DNA of 64,000 bases from Bradyrhizobium erythrophlei (GTDB lineage: Bacteria > Pseudomonadota > Alphaproteobacteria > Rhizobiales > Xanthobacteraceae), in contig FSRD01000001.1 in NCBI GenBank assembly GCA_900129675.1, forward strand, positions 4,143,501 to 4,207,500. Reading direction: 5' to 3'. The notes beneath the pieces are model-generated. The model saw nothing but the letters and a program-made list of their open reading frames with translations, made no database searches and was not told where the DNA came from. This document shows positions 45,041 through 53,570 of this stretch, in pieces. The position numbers were made by a program, and so were the translations under genes. Positions within the stretch are counted from its first letter, which is position 1. Every line of letters starts with the position of its first letter.

Positions 45041-46575
45041 CAGTAGCGCGTGATCTGTCACCTGTTTGTAGCTCGTGAAGTGTCGTGTTTTTGGTGCCCC
45101 CAGAACAAAGGGGGCACGATGGGCACGGCATCCATTCACGAGGGTGTACGACGGATGCGGTTTTCGGATTTGCTGGATCGGACGGAGGCGAAGGAGCTGA
45201 CGCAGGAGGCTGCGTCTGAGCTTCTGGGGATCAACGTGCGGACGTTTCAACGCTGGGCGGAACGCTACGAGGCGGAGGGCGATGACGGGCTGATCGACCG
45301 GCGCATGGGCCGGCGATCACCGCGGCGGGCGCCGGAGGAAGAGCTGGAGCGGATGCTGGGGCTGTTCCGGGACAAATACGCGGACTTCACGGTGAAGCAC
45401 TTCCACGAGCAACTGCAAAAGCGCCATGGCTATGTGCTGGGCTACACCGTGACGAAACTCGCCTTGCACGCGGCGGGCTTGGTGCGGAAGGCGCCGAAGC
45501 GTTCGGCGCACCGCAAGAAGCGTCCACGCCGGCCGCTGCCGGGCATGCTGCTACACCAGGACGGGTCGCGCCACGCCTGGATCGAAGGTCTGCCCGCGAT
45601 GGACCTGATCGTCACGATGGACGATGCGACGAGCGAGATCTACTCGATGCTGCTGGTCGAGGAAGAAGGGACGGCGTCGACGTTCCAGGCCTTGGGCGAA
45701 GTGATTGGCGAGCGCGGTCTGTTCTGCGCGCTCTACACCGATCGCGGCAGCCATTACTTCTACACCCCGAAGGCTGGCGAGAAGGTCTCGAAGACGCAAC
45801 AAACCCAGGTGGGACGGGCTTTATCGCATCTTGGGATCGAGCATATCGCGGCCTATTCGCCGCAGGCGCGCGGGCGCTCCGAGCGGATGTTCGGCACGCT
45901 GCAAGGCCGGCTGCCGAAGGAGCTGCGGCTCGCCGGGATCAAGACGGTCGAAGCCGCCAATGCGTGGCTGAAGGCGCATTACATCGCCGAGCATAACGCG
46001 GCGTTTGCGATCAAGGCCGAACAGCAAGGCACGGCGTTCGTGGCCGACCGGCACGAGGCGTGGCGCGAGGCGCTGTGCGTGATCGAAGAGCGAACCGTCG
46101 GCAACGACAACACGATCGCATGGAGCGGTCGGCGGCTGCAGCTGCCCGAGAGCAGGCTCAGGCCCCACTTCGTCAAGGCCGTGGTCCGCGTTCACGCGTA
46201 TCCCGATGGCACCGTGAGCGTGTTCCTTGGCCCGCACCGTTTGACGAGGTTTTCCGCCGACGGACAGCAGATCAGCCCCGACGCGCCTCAGCCTGGCAGC
46301 GTGCTCGGAGCCGTCAAGGACAAGCCCTTGCGGGCGCGCAAGCGCGCGTCCTTGACCGCTCCTGCGCGCGCCGCCGCCGAGATAGCGCGGGTCGGGGCGG
46401 AGAAACGGGCTTCAAGTCGAACAAAGAAACCGACCCGGAGGGCTAACCAGACCGCAGTATCCATGGCATGACCAAATCGGCGGACCCGTCCACGCCTTCC
46501 GGATCCTCCGAAACTTAACAACGAAGGCGACAGATCACGAGCTACAAAAATACGACAACTTCACCCGCTACGGAC
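45041..46575 (+). mobile_element. ISNCY/IS1202-like insertion sequence, complete
   Basis: About 1.5 kb bounded by imperfect terminal inverted repeats: left GTAGCGCGTGATCTGTC at 45043 and, read inward from the right end, GTAGCGGGTGAAGTTGTC at 46571. The pair extends through TTTGTAGCTCGTGA and contains two direct copies of the GTAGC-x-CGTGA unit in each end, a double transposase-binding arrangement. One intact transposase gene lies inside, and 20-bp direct repeats flank it, so the element is recent and probably active. GTAGCTCGTGA sites recur in both ends. Confidence 0.85.
45119..46471 (+). CDS. ISNCY-family transposase
   Basis: 450 aa from the ATG at 45119 (GGGGGCACG upstream). The N-terminal HTH (EAASELLGINVRTFQRWAERYEAEGDDGLIDRR) is followed by a DDE core: MLLHQDGSRHAW (Asp), ALYTDRGSHYF (Asp) and ARGRSERMFGTLQGRLPKEL (Glu). 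The C-terminal part (residues 370-450) is basic and Ala/Arg-rich. Intact, with no internal stop. It catalyses transposition of the surrounding element. Confidence 0.9.
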   Translation: MGTASIHEGVRRMRFSDLLDRTEAKELTQEAASELLGINVRTFQRWAERYEAEGDDGLIDRRMGRRSPRRAPEEELERMLGLFRDKYADFTVKHFHEQLQKRHGYVLGYTVTKLALHAAGLVRKAPKRSAHRKKRPRRPLPGMLLHQDGSRHAWIEGLPAMDLIVTMDDATSEIYSMLLVEEEGTASTFQALGEVIGERGLFCALYTDRGSHYFYTPKAGEKVSKTQQTQVGRALSHLGIEHIAAYSPQARGRSERMFGTLQGRLPKELRLAGIKTVEAANAWLKAHYIAEHNAAFAIKAEQQGTAFVADRHEAWREALCVIEERTVGNDNTIAWSGRRLQLPESRLRPHFVKAVVRVHAYPDGTVSVFLGPHRLTRFSADGQQISPDAPQPGSVLGAVKDKPLRARKRASLTAPARAAAEIARVGAEKRASSRTKKPTRRANQTAVSMA

Positions 46576-46595
46576 ATGCGGGCGCGGCTTCATGT
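46576..46595. repeat. Right 20-bp direct repeat flanking the ISNCY element
   Basis: Exact copy of 45021-45040, directly beyond the right inverted repeat. See the left copy; together they mark the insertion site. Confidence 0.85.
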
Positions 46596-46637
46596 GAATG
46601 AAATACTGGCGCCCTCGCGTCATGTCCGTTTGGGTCA

Positions 46638-46677
46638 AAAGCCGACGTTTTCGGGCATCAAGCCCGATGTCGGCTTT
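46638..46677. repeat. Hairpin AAAGCCGAC / GTCGGCTTT with nested TCGGGC / GCCCGA
   Basis: Outer arms 46638-46646 and 46669-46677 pair perfectly; inner arms TCGGGC (46651) and GCCCGA (46662-46667) pair across 5 nt. The nested form could be an intrinsic terminator-like structure without a gene, or a repeat unit. Confidence 0.6.
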
Positions 46678-47203
46678 GGCTCGAACCGCGGCAGTCGATC
46701 GACGCGATCGGCAAGCCGGAAAAGTGGCGCACTGAGACAGCCCGACGGGCAAATCACCAAAACCTGTCCAGCCCGGTTTGCAAAAATATTTCGCTTTCGC
46801 CGTCGGGCAAATCAGTGGTTTGACTCCGCGCGTCTCACCCAAACGAGGGGCGGGTCGCGATCGTCACGAACGCGGGTTGAGATGCGGTGGACGCGGCAGA
46901 GTCGGGCGCGCAAATGTGTTCGCAGGGCGGTCCCCCGTGAGCGAGCAACAGCGCGCGCGGACGAACGGCGCTTCAATGCCTTCGCTAAAACTTCGGCAGG
47001 CCGCACACGGCGGGTCGAAGCGTTTGGTGAGGTCGCTGCGTACGGCGAAGTCGTGTGGTCCTGGCATCCGTTGCTGATGTCAAGTTGAGCGGAGGCGAAA
47101 CCGGCCCAACCGGGTGAGGTCGTCATCAATCCGCTCAGCGACGGTGACAAAAAGGAATTTGCGGACACAAGAGCACGAAGGAAACCGTTAAAACCATTGC
47201 GCG

Positions 47204-47300
47204 GGGAAAGCCGGGCGATTTCCGGAATACTCGTGGTGACTACCGTGTGCTTACTACCAATGCACACGGGCCGCGGGTGCTCCGGGCACCCGGCTTTCCC
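47204..47300. repeat. Paired-arm element GGGAAAGCCGGG ... CCCGGCTTTCCC
   Basis: Perfect 12-bp inverted arms at 47204-47215 and 47289-47300 enclose 73 nt that include CACACGGGCCGCGGGTGC and GTGACTACCGTG. The downstream CTGCTCCCTCTCTATTTGGAGGG forms a further imperfect hairpin. I know this layout as a dispersed intergenic repeat of Bradyrhizobium-type genomes; a role is unknown. Confidence 0.6.
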
Positions 47301-47389
47301 TGCTCCCTCTCTATTTGGAGGGACAATGTTCCAGCAAACCTCGGGCGCATCGTGCCGCGAGCATGCGGATTTATGCCTAAAATTGGAGT

Positions 47390-47465
47390 CATTGCGAGGA
47401 GCGAAGCGAAGCAATCCATCCTTTCTTTCCGCTGCGGCGTGGATTGCTTCGCTTCGCTCGCAATG
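47390..47465. repeat. Palindromic repeat with AAGCGAAGCAATCCAT arms, copy 2
   Basis: CATTGCGAG / CTCGCAATG outer arms and AAGCGAAGCAATCCA / TGGATTGCTTCGCTT inner arms, 76 bp in all, close relative of the copy at 34238-34317. The arms are better preserved here than in copy 1. Confidence 0.85.
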
Positions 47466-47778
47466 ACGGTCGGGAAGAGGCCGCCCCGATACCAGCGTTC
47501 TGCAACGGCGAACTCCCCATTAGCCAACCTCTATTGGACGCGGGCGGTGAGGCCGGGCACAGCGTTCGGTGTTGCGCATTGCGAACGATTGTCCGTAAAA
47601 CGGGCCGGTAGCGGCTACCCGGACAGAATGTCGCATTTTGCGGTGCAGCAAAATTCACAAAATAGCCCCTGCTAAAGGGGCAATGGCGTTCCGGCCGGCT
47701 TCTCTGTATTGGTGCGGCTGACATACAAGGTTCGGGGCGGGCTGGTCGCTCTCCCCAGAGAAATACGCGGGAGGAAAC

Positions 47779-48780
47779 ATGCGTAAATTGATATTGGCTG
47801 CGGCGTCGATCGCGGCCCTTGCTCTGGTTGGGCCGGCCTCGGCGCAGGCGCCGATCGTCATCAAGTTCAGCCACGTCGTGGCCTCCGACACGCCGAAGGG
47901 CAAGGCGGCCGACAAGTTCAAGGAACTGGCCGAGAAATACACCAACGGCAAGGTGAAGGTCGAAGTCTATCCGAACTCGACGCTCTACAAGGACAAGGAA
48001 GAACTCGAAGCGCTGCAGCTCGGCGCGGTGCAGATGCTGGCGCCGTCCAATTCCAAGTTCGGGCCGATCGGCGTCAAGGAGTTCGAGGTGTTCGATCTCC
48101 CCTATATCCTGCCGGATCTGGTGACCCTGCGTAAGGTGACCGACGGCCCGCTTGGCGCCCGGCTGCTCAAGCTGCTGGATTCAAAGGGCATGACGGGTCT
48201 CGCTTACTGGGACAACGGTTTCAAGGAGATGAGCGCCAACAAGAAGTTGCTCACGCCTGCAGACTATAAAGGCGTCAAATTCCGGATTCAGTCGTCGAAG
48301 GTGCTGGAGGCGCAGTTCCGCGCGCTCGGCTCGATCCCGCAGGTGATGGCTTTCGGCGAAGTCTATCAGGCACTGCAGACCGGCGTGGTCGACGGCCAGG
48401 AGAACACCTGGTCGAACATCTACACCCAGAAAATGCATGAAGTGCAGAAATACGCCACCGTCACCAATCACGGCTATATCGGCTATGTCGTGGTCGTGAA
48501 CAAGAAGTTCTGGGACGGTCTGCCCGCCGACATCCGCACCCAGCTCGACAAGGCGATGAAGGAAGCCACCGCTTTCGGTAACGGCCAGTCGGCGAAGGAA
48601 AACGAGGACGCGCTCGCCGAGATCAAGAAAGCCGGCAAGACCGAAATCGTCACGCTGACGCCAGAGCAGGACGCTGCGATGCGCAAGGCGATGGAGCCGG
48701 TCTACAAGGATGTCGCTAGCCGCGTCGGCCAGCCCTTGATCGACGAATTCCTCAAAGAGACCGGCGCGGCGAGCCACTGA
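47779..48780 (+). CDS. dctP: TRAP transporter solute-binding protein (DctP family)
   Basis: 333 aa with signal peptide AAASIAALALVGPASAQAP. DctP features: IVIKFSHVVASDTPKGKAADKFK, the Arg of GVKFRIQSSKV that pairs with a carboxylate, and VDGQENTWSNIYTQKM in the hinge. It binds a small organic acid in the periplasm and feeds the DctQM pair downstream. GGGAGG upstream of the ATG is a good ribosome site. A 248-bp gap with a palindrome separates it from DctQ, which would again favour receptor excess. Confidence 0.92.
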   Translation: MRKLILAAASIAALALVGPASAQAPIVIKFSHVVASDTPKGKAADKFKELAEKYTNGKVKVEVYPNSTLYKDKEELEALQLGAVQMLAPSNSKFGPIGVKEFEVFDLPYILPDLVTLRKVTDGPLGARLLKLLDSKGMTGLAYWDNGFKEMSANKKLLTPADYKGVKFRIQSSKVLEAQFRALGSIPQVMAFGEVYQALQTGVVDGQENTWSNIYTQKMHEVQKYATVTNHGYIGYVVVVNKKFWDGLPADIRTQLDKAMKEATAFGNGQSAKENEDALAEIKKAGKTEIVTLTPEQDAAMRKAMEPVYKDVASRVGQPLIDEFLKETGAASH

Positions 48781-48837
48781 TAGACATGGCTTGAAAGGGA
48801 ACGCGCTTTATTCGTGCCGTTGAGAAGGGACAACCTT

Positions 48838-48999
48838 CGTCATGCCCGGGCATAGCCGTCCGAAGGACGGCGTCGCTTCCGCTAGCCTATGTCCCGGGCA
48901 TCCGCGTCTTGCTTCTCGAAAACAAAGACGTGGATGGTCGGGAGCGCAGACAAGTTTACGTAGTCTGCGCAAGGCAGACTACTGTGCCCGGCCATGACG
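48838..48999. repeat. Palindromic repeat with CGTCATGCCCGGGCAT / TGCCCGGCCATGACG arms
   Basis: The outer arms (48838-48853 and 48985-48999) pair imperfectly; inside lie the hairpin CCGTCCGAAGGACGG and the pair CAAGTTTACGTAGTCTGCG / CGCAAGGCAGACTAC. It sits between dctP and dctQ in the TRAP operon, so it is transcribed and may influence the stoichiometry of receptor to permease. Confidence 0.75.
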
Positions 49000-49028
49000 A
49001 ATACGCGATAAGTGGGGAAAGTTCAAAG

Positions 49029-49598
49029 ATGCTTCGTATCCTTGATCGGCTCGAGGAAATCATAATCACCTCGCTGATGGGCGCGGCGACGGTGCTGATT
49101 TTCGTTTCCGTCGTGCACCGCTTCGGCACCGGAATATCGTTTCTCTATCCGCTCTTCATTCAGATCCACATCGCCTGGGCCCAGGAGCTGTGCATCTACA
49201 TGTTCATCTGGATGGCGAAATTCGGCGCCGCCTACGGCGTGCGAACCGGCATCCATGTCGGCGTCGACGTGCTGATCAACCGCCTCAACGACCGCTGGCG
49301 CAAGGGCGTCATCCTGTTCGGCCTGTTCGGCGGCGCGCTGTTCACCGCCATCGTCGGCACCATGGGCGCCAAATTCGTCATCGAGTTGATGTCGACCGAC
49401 CAGGTTTCGCCCGATCTCGAATTGCCGAGCTGGCTGGTCTATGCCTGCATCCCGCTCGGCTCCTATCTGATGTCGTTCCGCTTCATGCAGGTGATGTGGA
49501 CCTACTGGAGCACCGGCGAACTGCCGCACCATGATGCGGCGCATGTCGAGGGTATCGTCGTCGATCCCAAGGCGCCAATCTCGCTGGGAGAAGCCTGA
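49029..49598 (+). CDS. dctQ: TRAP transporter small permease (DctQ family)
   Basis: 189 aa from the ATG at 49029 (GGGGAAAG upstream). Four membrane helices: LMGAATVLIFVSVVHRFG, ILFGLFGGALFTAIVGTMG and WLVYACIPLGSYLMSFRFMQ among them, with the E-L-x-x-Y-MFIWMAKFGAAYGVR stretch typical of DctQ. Overlaps dctM by one base (TGATG), so the two membrane subunits are coupled. Confidence 0.88.
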   Translation: MLRILDRLEEIIITSLMGAATVLIFVSVVHRFGTGISFLYPLFIQIHIAWAQELCIYMFIWMAKFGAAYGVRTGIHVGVDVLINRLNDRWRKGVILFGLFGGALFTAIVGTMGAKFVIELMSTDQVSPDLELPSWLVYACIPLGSYLMSFRFMQVMWTYWSTGELPHHDAAHVEGIVVDPKAPISLGEA

Positions 49599-50881
49599 TG
49601 AGCGCCGCCCTTATCTTCGGACTGCTGTTCGCGTTGATGCTGACGGGCATGCCGATCTCGATTTCGCTCGGCCTCACCGTTCTGACCTTCCTGTTCACAA
49701 TGACGGAAGTGCCGATCGAAAGCGTCGGCCTGAAGCTGTTTTCCGGTCTCGACAATTTCGGCATCATGGCGATCCCGTTCTTCATCCTGGCCGGCACTTT
49801 CCTGACCCGCGGCGGCGTGGCGCGGCGGATGATCGCGTTCACGACCTCGTTGGTCGGTCATTTGCCGGGCGGACTGGGCTTGGCCGGCGTCGCCGCCTGC
49901 GCGATGTTCGCGGCGATCTCTGGCTCCAGCGTCGCGACGGTGGTGGCGATCGGCTCGATCATGATGCCGGCGATGGTCGAGCATGGCTATCCGCGCCGGT
50001 TCGGCGTCGGCGTGATCTCGACATCGGGCGCGCTCGGCATCCTGGTGCCGCCGTCGATCATCCTGGTGCTGTACGGCGTTTCCACCAACACCTCGATCGG
50101 CGCATTGTTCATGGCCGGCATCATTCCGGGTGTCATCCTGGCGCTGATGCTGGCGGCGGTGACTTTCTTCGTGGCGCTGCGCAACGGCTATCCCAAAATG
50201 CAGAAGGCCACACTCGGCCAGCAATGGACCGCGTTCCGCGAAAGCATCTGGGGCCTGCTGCTGATCGGCATCGTGCTCGGCGGCATCTATGGCGGCATCT
50301 TTACGCCGACCGAGGCTGCGGCGGTGGCCGCGGTGTATGCCTTCTTCATCACGGTGTTCGTCTACAAGGAACTCAAACTCACCGAAGTGCCAAAGGTGTT
50401 GCTGCAGGCCGCGTCCATGAGCTCGATGCTGCTCTACATCATCACCAACGCGGTGCTGTTCTCGTTCCTGATGACGCATGAGCAGATCCCGCAGGAGATG
50501 GCGGCCTGGATCATCGACAAGAATTTCTCGATCTGGATGTTCTTACTTGTGGTGAACGTCATCCTGCTGCTGGCCGGCAATGTGATGGATCCGTCGTCGA
50601 TCCTTCTGATCATGGCGCCGATCCTGTTTCCGCTGGCGACCAAGCTTGGCATCCACCCGGTTCATCTCGGCGTCTTGATGATCGTCAACACCGAAGTCGG
50701 CCTCTGCCATCCGCCGGTCGGGCTCAATCTCTACATCGCCTCCTCAATCGCCAAGATGGGCATCAGCGAGATCACCATCGCGGTGCTGCCGTGGCTGTGC
50801 GCGATGCTGGCGTTCCTCGGCCTCATTACCTACGTGCCGGAGATTTCGCTGTGGCTGCCGCGGCTGCTCGGGATGATCTGA
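49598..50881 (+). CDS. dctM: TRAP transporter large permease (DctM family)
   Basis: 427 aa, about twelve membrane helices. DctM hallmarks: ALMLTGMPISISLGLTVLTFLF at the start, IPFFILAGTFLTRGGVARRM, GSSVATVVAIGSIMMPAMVEHGY, GALGILVPPSIILVLYG, and VGLCHPPVGLNLYIASS near the end. It is the sodium-coupled channel subunit that works with the dctP and dctQ products. Full length. Confidence 0.92.
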   Translation: MSAALIFGLLFALMLTGMPISISLGLTVLTFLFTMTEVPIESVGLKLFSGLDNFGIMAIPFFILAGTFLTRGGVARRMIAFTTSLVGHLPGGLGLAGVAACAMFAAISGSSVATVVAIGSIMMPAMVEHGYPRRFGVGVISTSGALGILVPPSIILVLYGVSTNTSIGALFMAGIIPGVILALMLAAVTFFVALRNGYPKMQKATLGQQWTAFRESIWGLLLIGIVLGGIYGGIFTPTEAAAVAAVYAFFITVFVYKELKLTEVPKVLLQAASMSSMLLYIITNAVLFSFLMTHEQIPQEMAAWIIDKNFSIWMFLLVVNVILLLAGNVMDPSSILLIMAPILFPLATKLGIHPVHLGVLMIVNTEVGLCHPPVGLNLYIASSIAKMGISEITIAVLPWLCAMLAFLGLITYVPEISLWLPRLLGMI

Positions 50882-50992
50882 GAAGCCTTCATGCAGATTA
50901 CATCTTGGTAAGAGAGAGGCTTATTTCCAACTTGTAAGTTGAATGCGCAGGCGCGCAGGCTCATCTTCAGGCAACCTTCAAAGGAGGTTTCC

Positions 50993-51601
50993 ATGAGGAA
51001 ATTCGCTATTGCCGGCATTGCGGCCCTCGCCATTGCCGGTTCGACCGCCGTCTACGCCCAGCACCGCCATTGGGGCTATGGCTACATGCGGATGAACCCC
51101 GAGGACAGGGCGGCGTTTGCCGATGCGCGGATCGCCGCCGTTCATGCCGGCCTCAAGCTGACGCCCGATCAGGAAAAATTGTGGCCGCCGGTGGAAACCG
51201 CAGTGCGGGATTTCGCAAAGCTGCGGATCGATCGCGCCAACGCGCGGATGAACGCCGGGAAGAATGATTCTGCCGACGCGCAGAAGCCGGACGATCCGGT
51301 CGCGCGCCTGCGCGAACACGCCGACAACATGGCGACGTCAGCGGCCGCGATGAAGAAAATCGCGGATGCGGCCGATCCGCTCTACAAGACGCTGGACGAC
51401 GGCCAGAAGCGGCGTCTCGCCGCCCTGACCCACATGGGCCATCGGTTCGGCGGCGTAGGCTGGCATCGCGGATTCGAGCACGGCATGATGGATCGCGGCG
51501 GTGACCGGGACCGCGACGACGGCGGCCGGGATCGCGGCTTCGACCGCGACCGTTACGATCGGGACGGCGGGCCCGACAGAGGCGGACCCGAGCGGCTCTG
51601 A
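50993..51601 (+). CDS. Periplasmic LTXXQ-motif (Spy/CpxP-like) protein with Arg-Asp tail
   Basis: 202 aa from the ATG at 50993 with a strong AAGGAGG site. Signal peptide FAIAGIAALAIAGSTAVYAQ. The mature region has the LTXXQ signature LKLTPDQEKLWPPVE and a second helical hairpin (DPLYKTLDDGQKRRL). The C-terminal 40 residues are an R/D/G repeat (DRDRDDGGRDRGFDRDRYDRD), probably disordered. Family: envelope-stress or metal-binding helical proteins. A strong terminator follows, so it is a single-gene unit. Confidence 0.82.
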   Translation: MRKFAIAGIAALAIAGSTAVYAQHRHWGYGYMRMNPEDRAAFADARIAAVHAGLKLTPDQEKLWPPVETAVRDFAKLRIDRANARMNAGKNDSADAQKPDDPVARLREHADNMATSAAAMKKIADAADPLYKTLDDGQKRRLAALTHMGHRFGGVGWHRGFEHGMMDRGGDRDRDDGGRDRGFDRDRYDRDGGPDRGGPERL

Positions 51602-51621
51602 CCGCTGACGACTGTACGTTG

Positions 51622-51650
51622 GAAAAGCCGCCGGGTTCCGGCGGCTTTTC
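51622..51650 (+). terminator. Intrinsic terminator after the LTXXQ gene
   Basis: GAAAAGCCGCCG pairs with CGGCGGCTTTTC around a 5-nt loop, with the TTTTC run on the 3' side. The A-run on the 5' side makes it potentially bidirectional. It lies 21 bp after the stop. Confidence 0.85.
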
Positions 51651-51970
51651 TGGTTCCTGGATCGGATTCGGTGCTGCGTCCATTCTCGATGTTTCATTCG
51701 CGCAACAGTGAAAGGCTAAAATTGCACCGTTGAAGTCGTCCACTTGACCAACCATTAGTTGCGGAGAAGATTAGTCGACTTGAGGACTTGAGCTAAGAAT
51801 TTACTTTTGCGAATTGCAGCTGATGGGCCTCTGGTGGGCCGGGGATAAGCGCCGCTTTTGGGCGGCTCTGATCGAACGTTGCAATACGAATGCGTACTTC
51901 TTTGCGTGGCGGGGCAAATACGTCTGGCAGTGACGCGTGCGCTCTCGGACCGCGTTGGTTGGGGGCAGCA

Positions 51971-52993
51971 ATGGATGCGGCTACTGGGAAAAGAGGCCGG
52001 GATACCGAGCGAACTGGCGCGCCACACCCTTTCTGGGCGAGCGCAGCGAGACTGGCGCTTCCGCTGCTTTCGTTGATCGTTTCCGGATGCTCCATCCACC
52101 CGGTGCAGCAGGATGTCACGGGCGTGCCGCCCGTCGACATAATCCATCACATCCGCTGCGAGACGCGGCTTGCGATCCAGGACAAGGCGATCGAACTCCT
52201 GTTCGCCTACAAGGGCGGACAATACGAACCTTCGATAAATCTCGCAAAGTCGCTGAAAGCGAAACGCGGTCAGGTCTGGAAATTCGATCCCAGAATACTC
52301 ACCACGCAGGAAGAGCGTGCATTCTACAACCGATACATCCGAACCGGTATTGCCTACGATTTCACGCTCGATATCACCGAAGACAACAAGGCTGCGTTAC
52401 TGGCGGACCCGGCGCGACTCATCACAAACGGGGTGGCCGGTATCGGTGTGGGTGCAAGCGGTGAGTTCAGCCGAAACAACGCGCGGCGCTTCATCATGAG
52501 CGACACGTTCGCCAAACTCCTGGCTGATGACCATCTGGTTTGCCGTGGCGATGGAGTTGAAAATTTTGTCTATCCAATCGCCGGCAGGATCGGAATACGC
52601 GAGCTGATTTCAACGTTCATAGACCTGAACGAAGATAAAAGCCTGCAAACTCTGGACTCCGGTTCACGGGTCTTCGCTGACACGATGACATTCCTGACCA
52701 CGCTGACTGGATCGGTGAGCCCTCATGTCGAAATTGCGCCGATAAGGAACCAATGGGGTGTGGCAAGCCCGACCAGCTTTAGCGCCTTCGCGCAACGGAT
52801 CGACAAGCACATGGTGATCATCGGCCTGTCGATGGATATCTCCAAAGGGGTTGCGGGCGAGGCTGTGCTGTCGCTCGCGGCTCGAAGATCGGCGCTGCAA
52901 AAGAACAACGTTGCTTCACCGGCGGAACAAAGTGCGCTGGATGCGGTTCGGCAGGCAAGATTTGACGCATATCTCGACCGGGCCACGCATTAG
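51971..52993 (+). CDS. Predicted lipoprotein of unknown function
   Basis: 340 aa from the ATG at 51971; an upstream in-frame ATG at 51890 would give 367 aa. The lipobox LIVSGC places the lipidated Cys at residue 40, after a hydrophobic stretch ARLALPLLSLIVSG and an unusually long 23-residue n-region. The mature part begins SIHPVQQDVTGVPPVDIIHHIRCETRLAIQDK and contains a Gly-rich segment LITNGVAGIGVGASGEFS; no domain is recognised. Similar large lipoproteins of unknown role are frequent in rhizobia. It lies between the terminator at 51622 and the tRNA gene. Confidence 0.65.
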   Translation: MDAATGKRGRDTERTGAPHPFWASAARLALPLLSLIVSGCSIHPVQQDVTGVPPVDIIHHIRCETRLAIQDKAIELLFAYKGGQYEPSINLAKSLKAKRGQVWKFDPRILTTQEERAFYNRYIRTGIAYDFTLDITEDNKAALLADPARLITNGVAGIGVGASGEFSRNNARRFIMSDTFAKLLADDHLVCRGDGVENFVYPIAGRIGIRELISTFIDLNEDKSLQTLDSGSRVFADTMTFLTTLTGSVSPHVEIAPIRNQWGVASPTSFSAFAQRIDKHMVIIGLSMDISKGVAGEAVLSLAARRSALQKNNVASPAEQSALDAVRQARFDAYLDRATH

Positions 52994-53242
52994 CGGTGTA
53001 CCGAGGGCTACGACCGCTCACTCCTGCCGGGGATCCGTCGGGGCAGACGGCCGCCGGACCGGTCCGGGCGGCCGCTATGGACGCCATTCGGCGGACCAAA
53101 TGGAAAGCCCTTGAAATCCGGCGGCTTTTTAGCGTTCCGGACCCCTGCCAAAGGCCGGGAAAACTCCCGTTCCTTTGCTGGACATCGTGGGGTCGCTTTG
53201 CTAAACGACGCCCTCTTGCGAAGGGTTTCCGGACCCGGTTCC

Positions 53243-53318
53243 GGGCGCATAGCTCAGTTGGTAGAGCAGATGACTCTTAATCATCGGGTCCCAGGTTCGA
53301 GCCCTGGTGCGCCCACCA
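53243..53318 (+). tRNA. tRNA-Lys (anticodon CTT)
   Basis: Acceptor stem GGGCGCA / TGCGCCC, D-loop AGCTCAGTTGGTAGAGC, anticodon stem GATGA / TCATC around CTCTTAA (anticodon CTT, 53276 region), T-arm with GGTTCGAGCC, and the encoded 3' ACCA. The fold is complete. The 3' end directly borders a decayed island, a usual integration position for mobile elements at tRNA genes. Confidence 0.95.
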
Positions 53319-53570
53319 TTTAAGCCCCTGCAAGATAACACTAAATGCAACTCACCGGTTGGCCGCCGCTGGGGCACTTTCGGTCCGGGGCACAATTGGG
53401 GCACCCGCGTAAGGCGGCGCGGGAACACCGATTCCCCCAGCACGCATGAGGTAAGAGAGGGTAGAGCAGCCTGAAGCAAAGCAGTCCGAGGCTGACCCGC
53501 CGACGGAGGCGTTTTCTGACGCTGTCGCGAAGCTCACGACGCAGGCGAAAGCTCAAATCGACGCTTATTC

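Larger units (their letters stand above)
46596..47778. other. 1.2-kb gene-free region rich in palindromic repeats
   Basis: No convincing gene: open frames are short, Arg-rich and without ribosome sites. It contains the AAAGCCGAC hairpin (46638), a paired-arm element (47204-47300), a copy of the GAAGCAATCC palindrome (47390) and the promoter region of the TRAP receptor gene (GGGAGG at 47771). Read as a repeat-accumulating intergenic zone next to an insertion sequence. Confidence 0.55.

Noticed and set aside
46576..47088. Possible 170-aa protein downstream of the ISNCY element
   Set aside because: The start lies in the target duplication, composition is Arg/Ser-rich, and hairpins run through it.
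53201..53479. Minus-strand open frame across the tRNA-Lys gene with the peptide TRARTWDPMIKSHLLYQLSY
   Set aside because: This peptide is the antisense translation of a tRNA gene, a well-known false annotation; no ribosome site or family supports it.
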